The translations under genes were made by a program, and so were the position numbers. From contig NZ_QJJP01000011.1 of assembly GCF_003201565.1 (NCBI RefSeq), positions 1-49,644 of the forward strand: a stretch of DNA of 49,644 nucleotides, read 5' to 3'. Positions 35,486 to 45,729 of this stretch are shown here, in pieces (the first letter of the stretch is position 1; each line of letters starts with the position of its first letter). A model generated the notes under the pieces. The model searched no databases, was not told the DNA's origin, and was given only the letters and a program-made list of their open reading frames with translations. This DNA comes from Nitrosomonas sp. Nm84 (lineage in GTDB: Bacteria > Pseudomonadota > Gammaproteobacteria > Burkholderiales > Nitrosomonadaceae).

Positions 35486-35842
35486 ATGAACGAAGATAAC
35501 GATACAACAGATCTCGATGACGCCAAGATATTGGCCAAGTTTACTAATTTACTGAATAAATACCAAAGCCAGGGCAGAGTAACGCATCCGGTTACCGCTA
35601 CCGCAACGGACATTCCCCCAGTAGATGGAATTTTGCCGGCAGCAGAGCCGGATGACATACCAACACTCACTGAAGTCGTGATACTTCATCCGTCGGTGAT
35701 TCAACCGCAACCGAAGCGCCGGAAATCTATTCAGCAGATACTGGATGCTGCGCTGGAAGATGTCCATATAGAAATGGATACGTCGGATAGAGAAGCTTTG
35801 GCGAATGCGTTGGAGATTCGTTTGACTGGTCAAGTCAAATAG
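35486..35842 (+). CDS. Conserved-looking hypothetical protein between holC and valS
   Basis: I do not recognise this 118-residue protein. It is acidic at its N-terminus (MNEDNDTTDLDD), has a Pro/Thr/Val-rich middle that is probably disordered, and a short C-terminal helical part (RKSIQQILDAALEDVHIEM). It has neither signal peptide nor membrane segment. It follows holC by 27 bases and is likely part of that transcript. Betaproteobacteria often have a small unrelated protein at this place. Confidence 0.65.
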   Translation: MNEDNDTTDLDDAKILAKFTNLLNKYQSQGRVTHPVTATATDIPPVDGILPAAEPDDIPTLTEVVILHPSVIQPQPKRRKSIQQILDAALEDVHIEMDTSDREALANALEIRLTGQVK

Positions 35843-35957
35843 TTGTACTCAAAAACTTACGTTATTTATATATTCCATCTGACAGATAGCGCCGACAAAG
35901 TGGTGTAAATTGAAAATGGAATCTGCCACTTAGCATACGTGCCGATAGGTCATCCGC

Positions 35958-35963
35958 TATAAT
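35958..35963 (+). promoter_or_regulatory. Perfect -10 hexamer before valS
   Basis: TATAAT lies 40 bases before the chosen valS start. No good -35 hexamer is seen at the right distance. The alternative upstream ATG at 35962 lies inside this hexamer, which supports the later start. Confidence 0.4.
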
Positions 35964-36003
35964 GACGGTCTTGTTTGTATCACTCAATCCAACTTTAAAT
36001 TTC

Positions 36004-38766
36004 ATGGAACTCGAAAAAAGTTTTGCCCCGAAACATATTGAAGATCGTTGGTATTCGATCTGGGAATCAACAGGTTATTTCAGACCGACAACTGCTGCAG
36101 GCCAATCCGCGTATTGCATTATGCTACCGCCGCCGAATGTGACGGGTACGTTGCATATGGGCCATGCGTTTCAACATACTTTGATGGATGCGTTGACGCG
36201 CTATCATCGCATGTTGGGTGATAACACGTTATGGCAACCGGGTACCGATCACGCCGGTATTGCTACTCAGATCGTGGTTGAGCGTCAATTGGACCAACAA
36301 AATCTTGATCGCCGCGAAATGGGACGGGAAGCATTTTTGCAACGAGTGTGGCAATGGAAAGAAGAATCCGGTTCCACCATCACGCGGCAAATGCGGCGCC
36401 TGGGTACCTCCTGCGACTGGACACGCGAGCGTTTCACCATGGATGCCGCTTTGTCACGTGCAGTGACTGAAGTGTTTGTGCGCCTGTATCGTGAAGGACT
36501 CATTTATCGCGGCAAACGGCTGGTAAATTGGGATCCGGTACTGCAAACCGCAGTGTCCGACCTGGAAGTGGTAGCAACCGAAGAAAATGGCTCCTTGTGG
36601 CATATCCGTTATCCCGTCGAACAAGCCGACGGTACTCAAGCGAACCCAGCAGAAGCCTTGATCGTTGCGACCACCCGCCCCGAAACCATGCTGGGGGATG
36701 TGGCGGTTGCCGTGCATCCTGACGATCCGCGTTATCAGCACCTGATTGGACGCCATGTGCGGTTGCCGCTGTGCGAACGCACTATTCCGGTGATTGCGGA
36801 TACCTATGTCGATCTGGAATTTGGCACCGGTTGTGTGAAAATCACACCGGCGCACGACTTTAATGATTACCAGGTCGGACAACGGCATCAGTTGGTGCCG
36901 ATCAATATTTTCACGCTGGATGGAAAAATCAACGAGCTGGCGCCAACCGAGTACCAAGGCATGGATCGTTTTGACGCCAGGAAAAAGATTGTTGGTGATC
37001 TGCAAGCGCGGGGGTTTTTGGTTGAAACCAAGCCGCATAAGCTGATGGCGCCGCGCGGCGACCGTACCAATACCATTATTGAACCAATGCTGACCGATCA
37101 ATGGTATGTCGCGATGGAGGGTCTGGCCAAACGTGGATTGGAAGTGGTTGCGCAAGGTGAAGTCAAATTCACGCCGGATAACTGGACGCATGTTTACAAT
37201 CAATGGTTGGAGAATATCCAGGATTGGTGCATTTCGCGTCAACTGTGGTGGGGACACCGCATTCCGGCGTGGTATGACGAAGATGGCAATGTCACCGTTG
37301 CCCATACGCTGGAAGAAGCACAGCAGCTCTCCGGTAAAAACAACCTGACGCAAGACGACGATGTGCTGGACACGTGGTTTTCATCAGCACTCTGGCCATT
37401 CTCGACACTGGGATGGCCGGACGAAACGCCGGAACTGAGAACATTTTTGCCGACGTCGGTGCTCATCACCGGGTTTGACATCATTTTCTTCTGGGTGGCG
37501 CGCATGGTGATGATGTCGCTGCACTTCACCGGCAAAGTGCCTTTTAAGGAAGTGTATATCACCGGCCTGATTCGTGATGCCGAAGGCCAGAAAATGAGCA
37601 AGTCCAAGGGGAATGTGCTGGATCCGCTGGATCTGATCGACGGCATCACCTTGCCGGATTTGCTGGCAAAGCGCACGACAGGATTGATGAATCCCAAACA
37701 GGCCGAATCCATTGAAAAAAATACCCGCAAACACTTTCCCGACGGCATTCCGGCTTTTGGGACCGATGCCTTGCGTTTTACATTCGCCAGCCTGGCTTCG
37801 CATGGTCGTGATATCAAATTTGACATGCAGCGGTGCGAGGGTTACCGAAATTTTTGTAACAAGCTGTGGAACGCAACTCGCTATGTGTTGATGAATTGCG
37901 AAGGTAAAGATACCGGGGTGGATGATACATTGCCGCTGCGCTATTCCGCACCCGATCAATGGATAGTCAGCCGCCTGCAGCAGGCGGAACATGCCGTTGA
38001 ACAGGCATTTGGCAATTATCGTTTTGATCTGGTGGCGCGTGAAATCTATGAACTGGTGTGGGATGAATATTGTGACTGGTATGTTGAATTTGCCAAAGTG
38101 CAGTTAAATAGTGACCAGGATTCGGTGCAACGCGCGACACGTCGCACTTTGGTGCGGGTATTGGAAGCCATGCTGCGGCTTGCGCACCCGGTCATTCCGT
38201 TCATTACCGAGGAACTTTGGCAGAAAGTTGCGCCCTTGGCAGGGAAAACAGGTGAGAGTATTATGTGCCAGCCCTATCCAGAAGCTAATGTGGCTCAAAT
38301 AGATAACAATGCCATACAGTCTATTGCTTTGCTGAAAGACATTATCAATGCGTGCCGTACATTGCGCAGTGAAATGAATCTGTCTCCGGCGTTACGAGTG
38401 CCGTTATTGGCAACGGGCAATCATTCGGTTCTAACGGAATTTTCACCTTATTTGCTGGCACTGGCCAAATTAGCGGAAATTGACTTTAAGCAGGATGAAT
38501 TACCCAATGTCGATGCGCCGGTCTCTATCGTGGGTGAGTTTCGACTCATGCTTAAAGTTGAAGTTGATGTCAAGATCGAACGCGAGCGTTTGATGAAAGA
38601 AATTGCGCGGATTGAAGTAGAAGTCAGTAAAGCAAAGTCAAAACTGACTAACTCCAGCTTTGTCGAGCGTGCACCCGCCAATGTAGTCGCGCAGGAACAG
38701 GAGCGATTAGCGGGTTTCAATGCGAAATTAGATAAATTGAAAGAGCAACTCGGTAAATTGGAATAA
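36004..38766 (+). CDS. valS: Valine-tRNA ligase
   Basis: A 920-residue class I aminoacyl-tRNA synthetase that charges tRNA-Val and edits misactivated threonine. The HIGH motif is LHMGHA near residue 50 ([15 protein letters not shown]), the editing-domain block [17 protein letters not shown] is near 222, and [12 protein letters not shown] near 531. The C-terminal coiled coil typical of ValRS runs from about 850 to the end. The start at ATG 36004 ([17 protein letters not shown]) is chosen because the 14 extra upstream codons have no family likeness. Confidence 0.96.
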   Translation: MELEKSFAPKHIEDRWYSIWESTGYFRPTTAAGQSAYCIMLPPPNVTGTLHMGHAFQHTLMDALTRYHRMLGDNTLWQPGTDHAGIATQIVVERQLDQQNLDRREMGREAFLQRVWQWKEESGSTITRQMRRLGTSCDWTRERFTMDAALSRAVTEVFVRLYREGLIYRGKRLVNWDPVLQTAVSDLEVVATEENGSLWHIRYPVEQADGTQANPAEALIVATTRPETMLGDVAVAVHPDDPRYQHLIGRHVRLPLCERTIPVIADTYVDLEFGTGCVKITPAHDFNDYQVGQRHQLVPINIFTLDGKINELAPTEYQGMDRFDARKKIVGDLQARGFLVETKPHKLMAPRGDRTNTIIEPMLTDQWYVAMEGLAKRGLEVVAQGEVKFTPDNWTHVYNQWLENIQDWCISRQLWWGHRIPAWYDEDGNVTVAHTLEEAQQLSGKNNLTQDDDVLDTWFSSALWPFSTLGWPDETPELRTFLPTSVLITGFDIIFFWVARMVMMSLHFTGKVPFKEVYITGLIRDAEGQKMSKSKGNVLDPLDLIDGITLPDLLAKRTTGLMNPKQAESIEKNTRKHFPDGIPAFGTDALRFTFASLASHGRDIKFDMQRCEGYRNFCNKLWNATRYVLMNCEGKDTGVDDTLPLRYSAPDQWIVSRLQQAEHAVEQAFGNYRFDLVAREIYELVWDEYCDWYVEFAKVQLNSDQDSVQRATRRTLVRVLEAMLRLAHPVIPFITEELWQKVAPLAGKTGESIMCQPYPEANVAQIDNNAIQSIALLKDIINACRTLRSEMNLSPALRVPLLATGNHSVLTEFSPYLLALAKLAEIDFKQDELPNVDAPVSIVGEFRLMLKVEVDVKIERERLMKEIARIEVEVSKAKSKLTNSSFVERAPANVVAQEQERLAGFNAKLDKLKEQLGKLE

Positions 38767-38869
38767 TCGCTGCGCGAGTTTGGAAGGATCAAAGTGGCTG
38801 AACGCATCAGAATCAATTGGCGTAGTAGATAATCAACTAACGAAGTTATTTTTCTATATTGTGAGTCCT

Positions 38870-40087
38870 ATGATAAAGAAGATAAAAACTGATGATGTTC
38901 GACTCGGCATGTATATTCATGAGATCCGTGGGAACTGGTTAGAGCATCCGTTCTGGCGAAAATCATTCAAACTGGACAATCAGAAGGATTTCGACAAACT
39001 GCTGAATTGCAATATGGATGAGATATGGATTGATACCAGCAAAGGCTTGGATGTCGTTGTTGATGAAAAGCCGGCGGAATCTTCAGAGGCGTTGGATGCT
39101 GATGCAGCTAAACCACCCATAGAAGCACCGCGACCGGCTAAAAAAGCTTCCTCGCCAGTCTCGGTGGAAGAGGAGTTAAGTTCCGCAAAGGAAATACATA
39201 ACAACGCAAAAGAAGTGGTTACGACCATGTTTAGCGATGTTCGAATGGGTAAAGCGCTTGCAATCGAAGAGGTTGGCTTGTTGGTTGATGAGATTAGTCA
39301 ATCGCTGGAACGAAATACCAATGCATTGCTCAGTCTGGTTCGATTGAAAAACTCGGATGAGTACACTTATCTGCATTCGGTCGCGGTGTGCGTGCTTATG
39401 GTTGCGCTGGGCAGACAATTGGATTTGAATGGCGACCAACTCAAACAGGTTGGCGTTGCCGGATTGCTGCATGATATTGGGAAAATGGCGATACCGAGCG
39501 ATATATTGAATAAACCGGATAAACTGACGGATGAAGAACTTAAGATAGTCAAGCAGCACCCACAACGCGGTTGGAAAATACTGAAATCATGTTATCAAGT
39601 TGACGAAGTAGCCTTGGATGTCTGCTTGCATCATCATGAGCGTATGGATGGACGAGGGTATCCTGAAAAATTATCAGGCGATACGCTGACTTTATATGCG
39701 CGCATGGGGGCAGTTTGTGATGTATACGATGCGATCAGCTCGGATCGTTGCTATAAAAAAGCCTGGGGACCTGCTGAATCAATACGCAAAATGGCGTTAT
39801 GGAAAAACGGGCATTTTGATGAAGTCGTCTTTCATGCGTTTGTTAAAACAATCGGTATCTATCCCAACGGTACTTTGTTAAGGCTTAAATCCGGTCGACT
39901 GGGTGTAGTCATTGAGCAATCGAAGAAAAGCTTAACTACGCCCATTATCAAGGTTTTCTTTTCCGCTCGCGCCAATACACATATCCCAATGGAAATTCTA
40001 GATTTATCAAAAGGCATGGATAGTATTGAGAGTGTTGAAGACCCATTTAAGTGGCAGCTTGATGTCAGTATAATACAAGGCATCTGA
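38870..40087 (+). CDS. HD-GYP domain cyclic di-GMP phosphodiesterase
   Basis: A 405-residue soluble protein with an N-terminal DUF3391-like domain (about 1-130, IKTDDVRLGMYIHEIRGNWLEHPFW) and an HD-GYP domain (about 150-330) with HDIGKMAIP and HHERMDGRGYP intact. HD-GYP enzymes break down cyclic di-GMP to pGpG or GMP, so this protein opposes the two cyclases in the window. The start at ATG 38870 begins the conserved part; the frame is open 30 codons further up, overlapping nothing conserved. Confidence 0.9.
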   Translation: MIKKIKTDDVRLGMYIHEIRGNWLEHPFWRKSFKLDNQKDFDKLLNCNMDEIWIDTSKGLDVVVDEKPAESSEALDADAAKPPIEAPRPAKKASSPVSVEEELSSAKEIHNNAKEVVTTMFSDVRMGKALAIEEVGLLVDEISQSLERNTNALLSLVRLKNSDEYTYLHSVAVCVLMVALGRQLDLNGDQLKQVGVAGLLHDIGKMAIPSDILNKPDKLTDEELKIVKQHPQRGWKILKSCYQVDEVALDVCLHHHERMDGRGYPEKLSGDTLTLYARMGAVCDVYDAISSDRCYKKAWGPAESIRKMALWKNGHFDEVVFHAFVKTIGIYPNGTLLRLKSGRLGVVIEQSKKSLTTPIIKVFFSARANTHIPMEILDLSKGMDSIESVEDPFKWQLDVSIIQGI

Positions 40088-40118
40088 GATTTATTGCAAT
40101 CCGGATTTCAGCGATCCG

Positions 40119-41516
40119 CTAGCAGGAGATGGTTGATAGCTGTTCCGGAACGCATGCATTCCAGTGCAGTTTTTGCTCAATGGCGGTAACCAGAGCAGAA
40201 GCGTTACCAGACTCGCCGTGTACCACAAAAATTTTCTCTGGCATTGTCTGGAAATGGCTCAGCCAGTGGATTAAACCCGCTTGATCGGCGTGTGCTGAAA
40301 GTCCGCCAATGGTATAAATAGTAGCCCTTACGCGAACATCCTGGCCATAAATTCTGACTTGCCTGGCACCATCCACTAATCGCCTGCCCAGCGTTCTCGC
40401 AGCCTGAAATCCGGTAATCAATATGCTGCACTCGGGTCTGTCAAGATTATACTTGAGGTGATGCTTGATGCGTCCGGCATCGCACATGCCGCTGGCCGAT
40501 ATAATGATGATGCCGTGCTTCATTTGGTTGAGCTGCATGGATTCTTCAATATCCTGCACAAAGTGAATCCGGGGTTTTTGCACATTCTGATTCATCCATT
40601 GCAATGCTTCCGAAGTTTCCTGATCCAGCAGCGCAATATGCTTGAGCGTGATTTCCGTTGCTGCCCGAGCCATCGGTGAATCCACATAAATATCCATGTC
40701 CCCCAGCTTGCCCTGACGATACAGATCGGTCAGCAGGAACAATAAATCTTGTGTTCTGCCAACGGTAAAAGCCGGAATGATCACGTTGCCGCCTTTATGC
40801 ACCAGTGTATCGTTGATGGCATAAGCCAATTCATCGAGCGTGTCTGGCATACTGCGATGCAAGCGGTTACCGTAGGTTGATTCGATCAACAGGATATCCG
40901 CTTGTTGAATGGGCGTGGGATCGCGCACAATCGGATGACCGGGTTGTCCCAGATCGCCGGAGAATACAAATTTTTTGTGACCCGAATGCTGCTTGACCCA
41001 TAGTTCTATGATCGATGAACCCAGAATGTGCCCGGCATCACGGAAACAGCAGCGTATGGAAGGGTGGGGCGAAATGTTCGTATCGTAATCCACACGGTTT
41101 AATTGCTTCAGGAGCATTTCCGCCTGCGTGAGGGTATAGAGCGGCGCAAGTTCCTGCGTTGCGTGGCTGCGGCGGCGCGATTTATTGCGCCACTCGATTT
41201 CTTTTTCCTGAATATGCGCACTGTCTTTGAGCATGACCTGGAGTAAGTCCGCAGTTGCCGCTGTGCAATAAACCGGGCCGCGGAAGCCCCATGCGCTCAA
41301 GCGTGGCAATAAGCCGGAATGATCGATATGGGCATGGGTTAGCAAGACAAAATCGATAGTTTTTGGATCGAATCTAAAGGCAGTGCGGTTCTTTCTATCC
41401 GCTTCCCGCCCACCCTGAAACATGCCGCAATCGACTAAAAAGCGACCGGATCCCGTTTCAATAAGATAACTGGATCCGGTCACTTCGCCGACTGCGCCTA
41501 AGAAAGTAAGTTGCAT
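40119..41516 (-). CDS. Metallo-beta-lactamase fold beta-CASP nuclease
   Basis: A 465-residue protein with the metallo-beta-lactamase core (FLGAVGEVTGSSYL at the start, zinc motif LTHAHIDHSG, DAGHILGS, FSGDLG) and the inserted beta-CASP part (LLIESTYGNR, IPAFTVGRTQDLL, ISASGMCDAGRI), ending in a GGLSAHADQAGL and VHGE RMMBL-type segment. This is the layout of CPSF/Ysh1-like RNA nucleases found in many bacteria. The substrate is RNA by family; the precise target is unknown. It converges on the HD-GYP gene. Confidence 0.9.
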   Translation of the reverse strand: MQLTFLGAVGEVTGSSYLIETGSGRFLVDCGMFQGGREADRKNRTAFRFDPKTIDFVLLTHAHIDHSGLLPRLSAWGFRGPVYCTAATADLLQVMLKDSAHIQEKEIEWRNKSRRRSHATQELAPLYTLTQAEMLLKQLNRVDYDTNISPHPSIRCCFRDAGHILGSSIIELWVKQHSGHKKFVFSGDLGQPGHPIVRDPTPIQQADILLIESTYGNRLHRSMPDTLDELAYAINDTLVHKGGNVIIPAFTVGRTQDLLFLLTDLYRQGKLGDMDIYVDSPMARAATEITLKHIALLDQETSEALQWMNQNVQKPRIHFVQDIEESMQLNQMKHGIIIISASGMCDAGRIKHHLKYNLDRPECSILITGFQAARTLGRRLVDGARQVRIYGQDVRVRATIYTIGGLSAHADQAGLIHWLSHFQTMPEKIFVVHGESGNASALVTAIEQKLHWNACVPEQLSTISC

Positions 41517-41549
41517 GGTATTAAAGCTCCGATATTGTTTGGTAGCCTG

Positions 41550-42890
41550 TTAGAGTGTATTCAGCACATGTAATGTACCATCGACCAGCAAATCCATCTC
41601 TTGTTCACTGATGATATAAGGCGGCATAAAATAAATGGTTTTTCCCAACGGACGCAATATTAATTGTTGCTCCAAACCTGCTTGAAAGCACTTTGCTGCA
41701 AAATCGTGATCGTTCGTTTCGACCTCGAAAGCCCAGATCATGCCGCAGTTACGAAAATTTTTCACTTGGGGGTGGGCCGCAAGCGGTGCTGCAATCGTAT
41801 TCAGATACGCTGCCTTGGTTTTGTTTGTTTCAATGATTTGATCTCGTTCAAAAATATCCAGTGTGGCTAATGCTGCACGGCAAGCCAATGCGTTGCCGGT
41901 ATGCGAGTGCGAATGTAAAAAAGCGCGCGCTGTTTTGTCATCATAAAAAGCCTGAAAAATCGCATCCGGTGTCATAACGACCGACAGCGGCAGATAGCCG
42001 CCACTTAAGCCTTTGGATAAACACAAGAAATCCGGTGCGATGTCAGCTTGGTTGCAAGCAAATAGGGTGCCCGTGCGGCCAAAACCTACTGCAATTTCAT
42101 CGGCGATTAAATGAACCTGGTAGCGGGTGCAGATTTCCCGGGCGCGTTGCAGATAAACCGGATGGTACATGCCCATGCCCGTTGCGCCTTGAACCAGCGG
42201 CTCAAGAATAAGTGCAGCAATCTGCGCATGGTTATCGGCCAGGTGGCGTTCCAACACTGCCGCGGCACGGAGGGCATACGCTTCCGCTGATTCACCCGGT
42301 TCCGCATAACGCCAATCCGGCGTGGGAACATGCGTGCACGGGCGCAGCAGCGGTGCATAGGTTTCTTTGAAGATGGCTACATCGGTAACCGATAATGCCC
42401 CCAGTGTTTCACCATGGTAGTCATTCTGCAAACTGATGAAATGGTTCTTCTGCGGCTGTCCGCACAAAAGCCAGTAATGAAAGCTCATTTTTAATGCGAT
42501 TTCAATCGCCGAAGCACCATCGCTGGCGTAAAAACAATGTCCGAGCGAGCCGGGTGCGATGGTCTTGAGTCGCTCCGATAATGCGACAACCGGTTCATGA
42601 GTAAAGCCCGCCAGCATGACATGCTCTATTTTTTCAAGTTGATCGCGAATTGCCGCATTAATCGTAGGATTGGCGTGTCCAAAAAGATTGACCCACCAGG
42701 AACTGATCGAATCAAGATAGCGCTTGCCGGCAGCATCATAAAGCCACACACCTTTGCCGCTGACAATCGGAACGAGTGGGTAGGTTTCGTGCTGTTTCAT
42801 TTGTGTGCAAGGATGCCATACCGTTTCGAGGCTTCTTGTCTGGAGTTGTGCGGAAGAAGGTGGCGACGGTGTAGGGGTAGTGTTCAGCAT
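41550..42890 (-). CDS. bioA: Adenosylmethionine-8-amino-7-oxononanoate aminotransferase
   Basis: A 446-residue class III PLP aminotransferase for biotin synthesis, using S-adenosylmethionine as amino donor. BioA marks are WHPCTQMKQHE at the N-terminus, DSISSWWVNLFGHANP, YDGASAIEIALK-like FYASDGASAIEIALK, LIADEIAVGFGRTG and the PLP lysine in LSKGLSGGYLPLS. Other bio genes are not next to it. A 33-base gap separates it from the beta-CASP gene downstream. Confidence 0.94.
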   Translation of the reverse strand: MLNTTPTPSPPSSAQLQTRSLETVWHPCTQMKQHETYPLVPIVSGKGVWLYDAAGKRYLDSISSWWVNLFGHANPTINAAIRDQLEKIEHVMLAGFTHEPVVALSERLKTIAPGSLGHCFYASDGASAIEIALKMSFHYWLLCGQPQKNHFISLQNDYHGETLGALSVTDVAIFKETYAPLLRPCTHVPTPDWRYAEPGESAEAYALRAAAVLERHLADNHAQIAALILEPLVQGATGMGMYHPVYLQRAREICTRYQVHLIADEIAVGFGRTGTLFACNQADIAPDFLCLSKGLSGGYLPLSVVMTPDAIFQAFYDDKTARAFLHSHSHTGNALACRAALATLDIFERDQIIETNKTKAAYLNTIAAPLAAHPQVKNFRNCGMIWAFEVETNDHDFAAKCFQAGLEQQLILRPLGKTIYFMPPYIISEQEMDLLVDGTLHVLNTL

Positions 42891-43055
42891 GTTTATTAGA
42901 TGGAAAATTAAATTCAGTGGCGGTTTGTTTCAGATTGTATCGGTGGCGATGGCAAACATCCAGGAAAAGCGCTGTGTGCGTGAAAAGATAGCGGAATCTG
43001 AGCGGGTGCCTGGTATCCGATCACAATCGCCTGTGGGTATCAATTTGCGTCAGAA

Positions 43056-44546
43056 TTACGTGCCACAAAACGTTTGATACACACGCTCTGAAGGTGCTGG
43101 CGGAGTACGATAATCGTCATATTCCGGAACATCGGCGTATGGATTTGTCAGCGCCGCAAGCAGTCGTTGCATTGGCGAGTAATCCCCATGCTCAGTGGCT
43201 GCTGCCAGGGCTTCTTCAACGCGATGGTTGCGTGGGATGATCGCAGGGTTATGCTGCTGCATCAGGCAGAACGATGACTGTCTGGATTCGGACTGACGCG
43301 ACAGTCTTGCTTGCCAATGTGCGTGCCATGCAATAAATGCTGCATCATGGAATACGGCAGTAGTGGGCAAGGTTTCCGACGCCAGTGCACGGAAGCTGTT
43401 GGTGTAATCGGCCTGATGTTCTCGCATCAATGTCAGCAAGGCTTCGATGAGTTGAATATCTTCTGTTTCTTCAGTGAATAATCCCAATTTTTTGCGCATC
43501 CCGTCCAGCCAGTGGGTCTGATGAATATGCGGGAAAGCGTGGATAGCTTCTTCTGCCAGTACCACTGCTTGCTCTTGTACAGGATGGAGTAGCGGCAGCA
43601 GTGTCTCTGCAAAGCGTGCAAGATTCCACTGCGCCATATGGGGTTGATTGCGATAGCTATAGCGGCCATGATGATCGATCGAACTGAATACAGTATGCGG
43701 GTCGTACGCATCCATAAAGGCACAAGGGCCATAATCAATCGTTTCACCACTGATAGTCATGTTGTCCGTATTCATCACGCCGTGAATAAAACCAACCAGC
43801 GACCACTTTGCCACGAGCGAGGCCTGACGTTCAATTACTGTGTTCAAGAGTGCGAGATAGGGGTTCTCGGCTGAGCTAAGATCCGGGTAATGGCGTTGGA
43901 TAACATAATCGGCCAGAGTTTTAATGCCTTCTTCATCCCCCGTTCCCGCGATGTACTCAAATGTACCCACCCGAATATGACTGGCCGCTACACGGGTGAG
44001 AATCGCGCCGGGGAGCATGGTTTCCCGCATTATAGATTCACCGGTGGTGACGACAGCAAGGCTGCGTGTGGTGGGAATGTTAAACGCGTGCATCGCCTCA
44101 CTAATGATGTATTCGCGCAGCATGGGTGCAAGCGCCGCACGGCCATCGCCACGCCGTGAGAAGGGCGTTTGACCGGAGCCTTTCAGCTGAATATCAAACC
44201 GTTCTCCAGCCGGAGTGAGATGCTCGCCCAGTAATATCGCACGTCCATCGCCCAGCATTGTAAAGTTGCCGAACTGATGGCCGGCATAGGCTTGCGCAAT
44301 GGGGTGAGCCGAGTCAGGCAGTACATTGCCGGCAAACAGTTGCGCGGCTTCTTCCTCGGACAACGAACGAAGATCCAATCCTAGTGATTCTGCCAACGCA
44401 TGATTCAATACCGCTATCCATGGTGCGCGCACTGGTACCGGGAGGAGTTGCACATAGAAAGATTTGGGCAAACGGGCATAGCTGTTATCAAACCGCCAGC
44501 CAATGCGATCGTTCGTAGGTTTTATATTTGTTTTTGTGTGCACCAT
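43056..44546 (-). CDS. selO: Protein adenylyltransferase SelO (UPF0061)
   Basis: A 496-residue pseudokinase-fold enzyme of the SelO family, which transfers AMP from ATP to protein hydroxyl groups. [38 protein letters not shown] and [24 protein letters not shown], the last holding the metal-binding Asn and Asp, are family signatures. The C-terminal residues end in a CGT triplet with the cysteine third from last, the position used by selenocysteine in animal SelO. No operon partner is obvious; bioA follows after 165 bases. Confidence 0.93.
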   Translation of the reverse strand: MVHTKTNIKPTNDRIGWRFDNSYARLPKSFYVQLLPVPVRAPWIAVLNHALAESLGLDLRSLSEEEAAQLFAGNVLPDSAHPIAQAYAGHQFGNFTMLGDGRAILLGEHLTPAGERFDIQLKGSGQTPFSRRGDGRAALAPMLREYIISEAMHAFNIPTTRSLAVVTTGESIMRETMLPGAILTRVAASHIRVGTFEYIAGTGDEEGIKTLADYVIQRHYPDLSSAENPYLALLNTVIERQASLVAKWSLVGFIHGVMNTDNMTISGETIDYGPCAFMDAYDPHTVFSSIDHHGRYSYRNQPHMAQWNLARFAETLLPLLHPVQEQAVVLAEEAIHAFPHIHQTHWLDGMRKKLGLFTEETEDIQLIEALLTLMREHQADYTNSFRALASETLPTTAVFHDAAFIAWHAHWQARLSRQSESRQSSFCLMQQHNPAIIPRNHRVEEALAAATEHGDYSPMQRLLAALTNPYADVPEYDDYRTPPAPSERVYQTFCGT

Positions 44547-44835
44547 ATTGTATGTGTTGCGTTAAGTATTATTTGTCGAGACAGGTATTGTAGAGTATAA
44601 GCCGATGAGACATGCTGTGCGGGAATAGGTTGCAAACGTTTTGCTGGGAAATTCCGCTACAACCGCCAATCAGTAAGTGGTAATAATCTGGAGTCGCTCG
44701 AATTAAAATGAAGAAAAAAGGTTGTTGGAAATTGGACTCATAGGGTCTTGATTTGAGATTCTAAGAATGTGCCTGCTTTAAGTATCCGCATCATTCAATA
44801 TCAAAATGAATTACTAACCATTTAAAGGCCACGCG
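44547..44835. other. Divergent gene-free region
   Basis: This 289-base region separates selO (minus) from the di-iron protein gene (plus). It should contain both promoters; I see no clear hexamer pair or palindrome. Confidence 0.4.
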
Positions 44836-45729
44836 ATGAATGCACCTAAGTTTCGCTCTATTTTTACACCTGCATCTAAACAAGAACGAACTAACAATTT
44901 TGAGAATTACTGGCTCTTTACTCAGCATCACAATGGTGAATTACTGGAAGAAGATAAAGATTTAGTAAAGAAACGTAATAAATTCAACTCCTTTAAAGAT
45001 AACCCGATTCAGTTAAGGGTGCCACTAGCCAACCCTGATGCTTTCTATCGTAATTATGTGGATATGCAGGATGATCCCAAGACTCTGGATCATATGACGC
45101 TAATGTTAACGGGCATGTATAAATTTGCTCGACATGAGTGGGTTGGCATTAAAGGTGCGTGGGATGCCGTGCCAAATATGGATAATTCACATTCAATTGA
45201 AGATAAGATCAGTCGTGTACATTTGGCAGAAGAGTTCTGCCATGTTCGTTTGTTCGATGAAATGTTGCGTACCTGCGGTTTGGATAAAGTAGAGTGGGTG
45301 CCATTAAGTCCGATTAAAGAAAAAATTTATGAGCAGTTTCCAAAGTTTCCCGATTTCTTACTGGATACACCTGCTTTTGTGACGGAATTAATGGGGGTTA
45401 CCTACTATCGCCATTTAAATCGTTTAATTGATGAGCTATTTGTAAATGAACCAGAAGTTCGGATGCGTCTCAAAGAACTGTTGGATGAAATTACGATTGA
45501 TGAAGTGGCCCACGTTGGACAGCGCAGAAATTTCATTGGCCCTGTCGGGATACGAGTTTCTAAATGGTTAGTTAAACCATTTTATACAATGTTTTTTAAT
45601 GATATCCCAGAAGTTGGCATACTATTTGATGTAAAACAAATGATCAATGATGGAGAATCTTTTGATTTCAATCAATTGCCTGATTATATTATCGAAAAAA
45701 GCTGGATTCCTTCTTACTGTAAAGTTTAA
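44836..45729 (+). CDS. Ferritin-like di-iron protein of unknown function
   Basis: A 297-residue, mostly helical soluble protein I cannot assign to a named enzyme. It carries a complete candidate di-iron ligand set in the order of four-helix di-iron enzymes: E101 (RHEW), E133 and H136 (ExxH, EEFCH), E184 (TELMG), E223 and H226 (ExxH, DEVAH). The spacings suit a helical bundle. There is no signal peptide. The last 60 residues are not part of the bundle. An AAAGG Shine-Dalgarno lies eight bases before the ATG. It has no operon partner; an IS remnant follows. It could be an oxidase, oxygenase or desaturase-like enzyme. Confidence 0.75.
   Translation: MNAPKFRSIFTPASKQERTNNFENYWLFTQHHNGELLEEDKDLVKKRNKFNSFKDNPIQLRVPLANPDAFYRNYVDMQDDPKTLDHMTLMLTGMYKFARHEWVGIKGAWDAVPNMDNSHSIEDKISRVHLAEEFCHVRLFDEMLRTCGLDKVEWVPLSPIKEKIYEQFPKFPDFLLDTPAFVTELMGVTYYRHLNRLIDELFVNEPEVRMRLKELLDEITIDEVAHVGQRRNFIGPVGIRVSKWLVKPFYTMFFNDIPEVGILFDVKQMINDGESFDFNQLPDYIIEKSWIPSYCKV

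Noticed and set aside
36454..37992. Long minus-strand ORFs of 195 to 299 residues inside valS
   Set aside because: Antisense shadows of a highly conserved valine-tRNA ligase with all motifs intact.
42805..43077. Plus-strand ORF of 90 residues between bioA and selO
   Set aside because: Begins antisense to the bioA N-terminus and ends in selO; no ribosome site or known motif.
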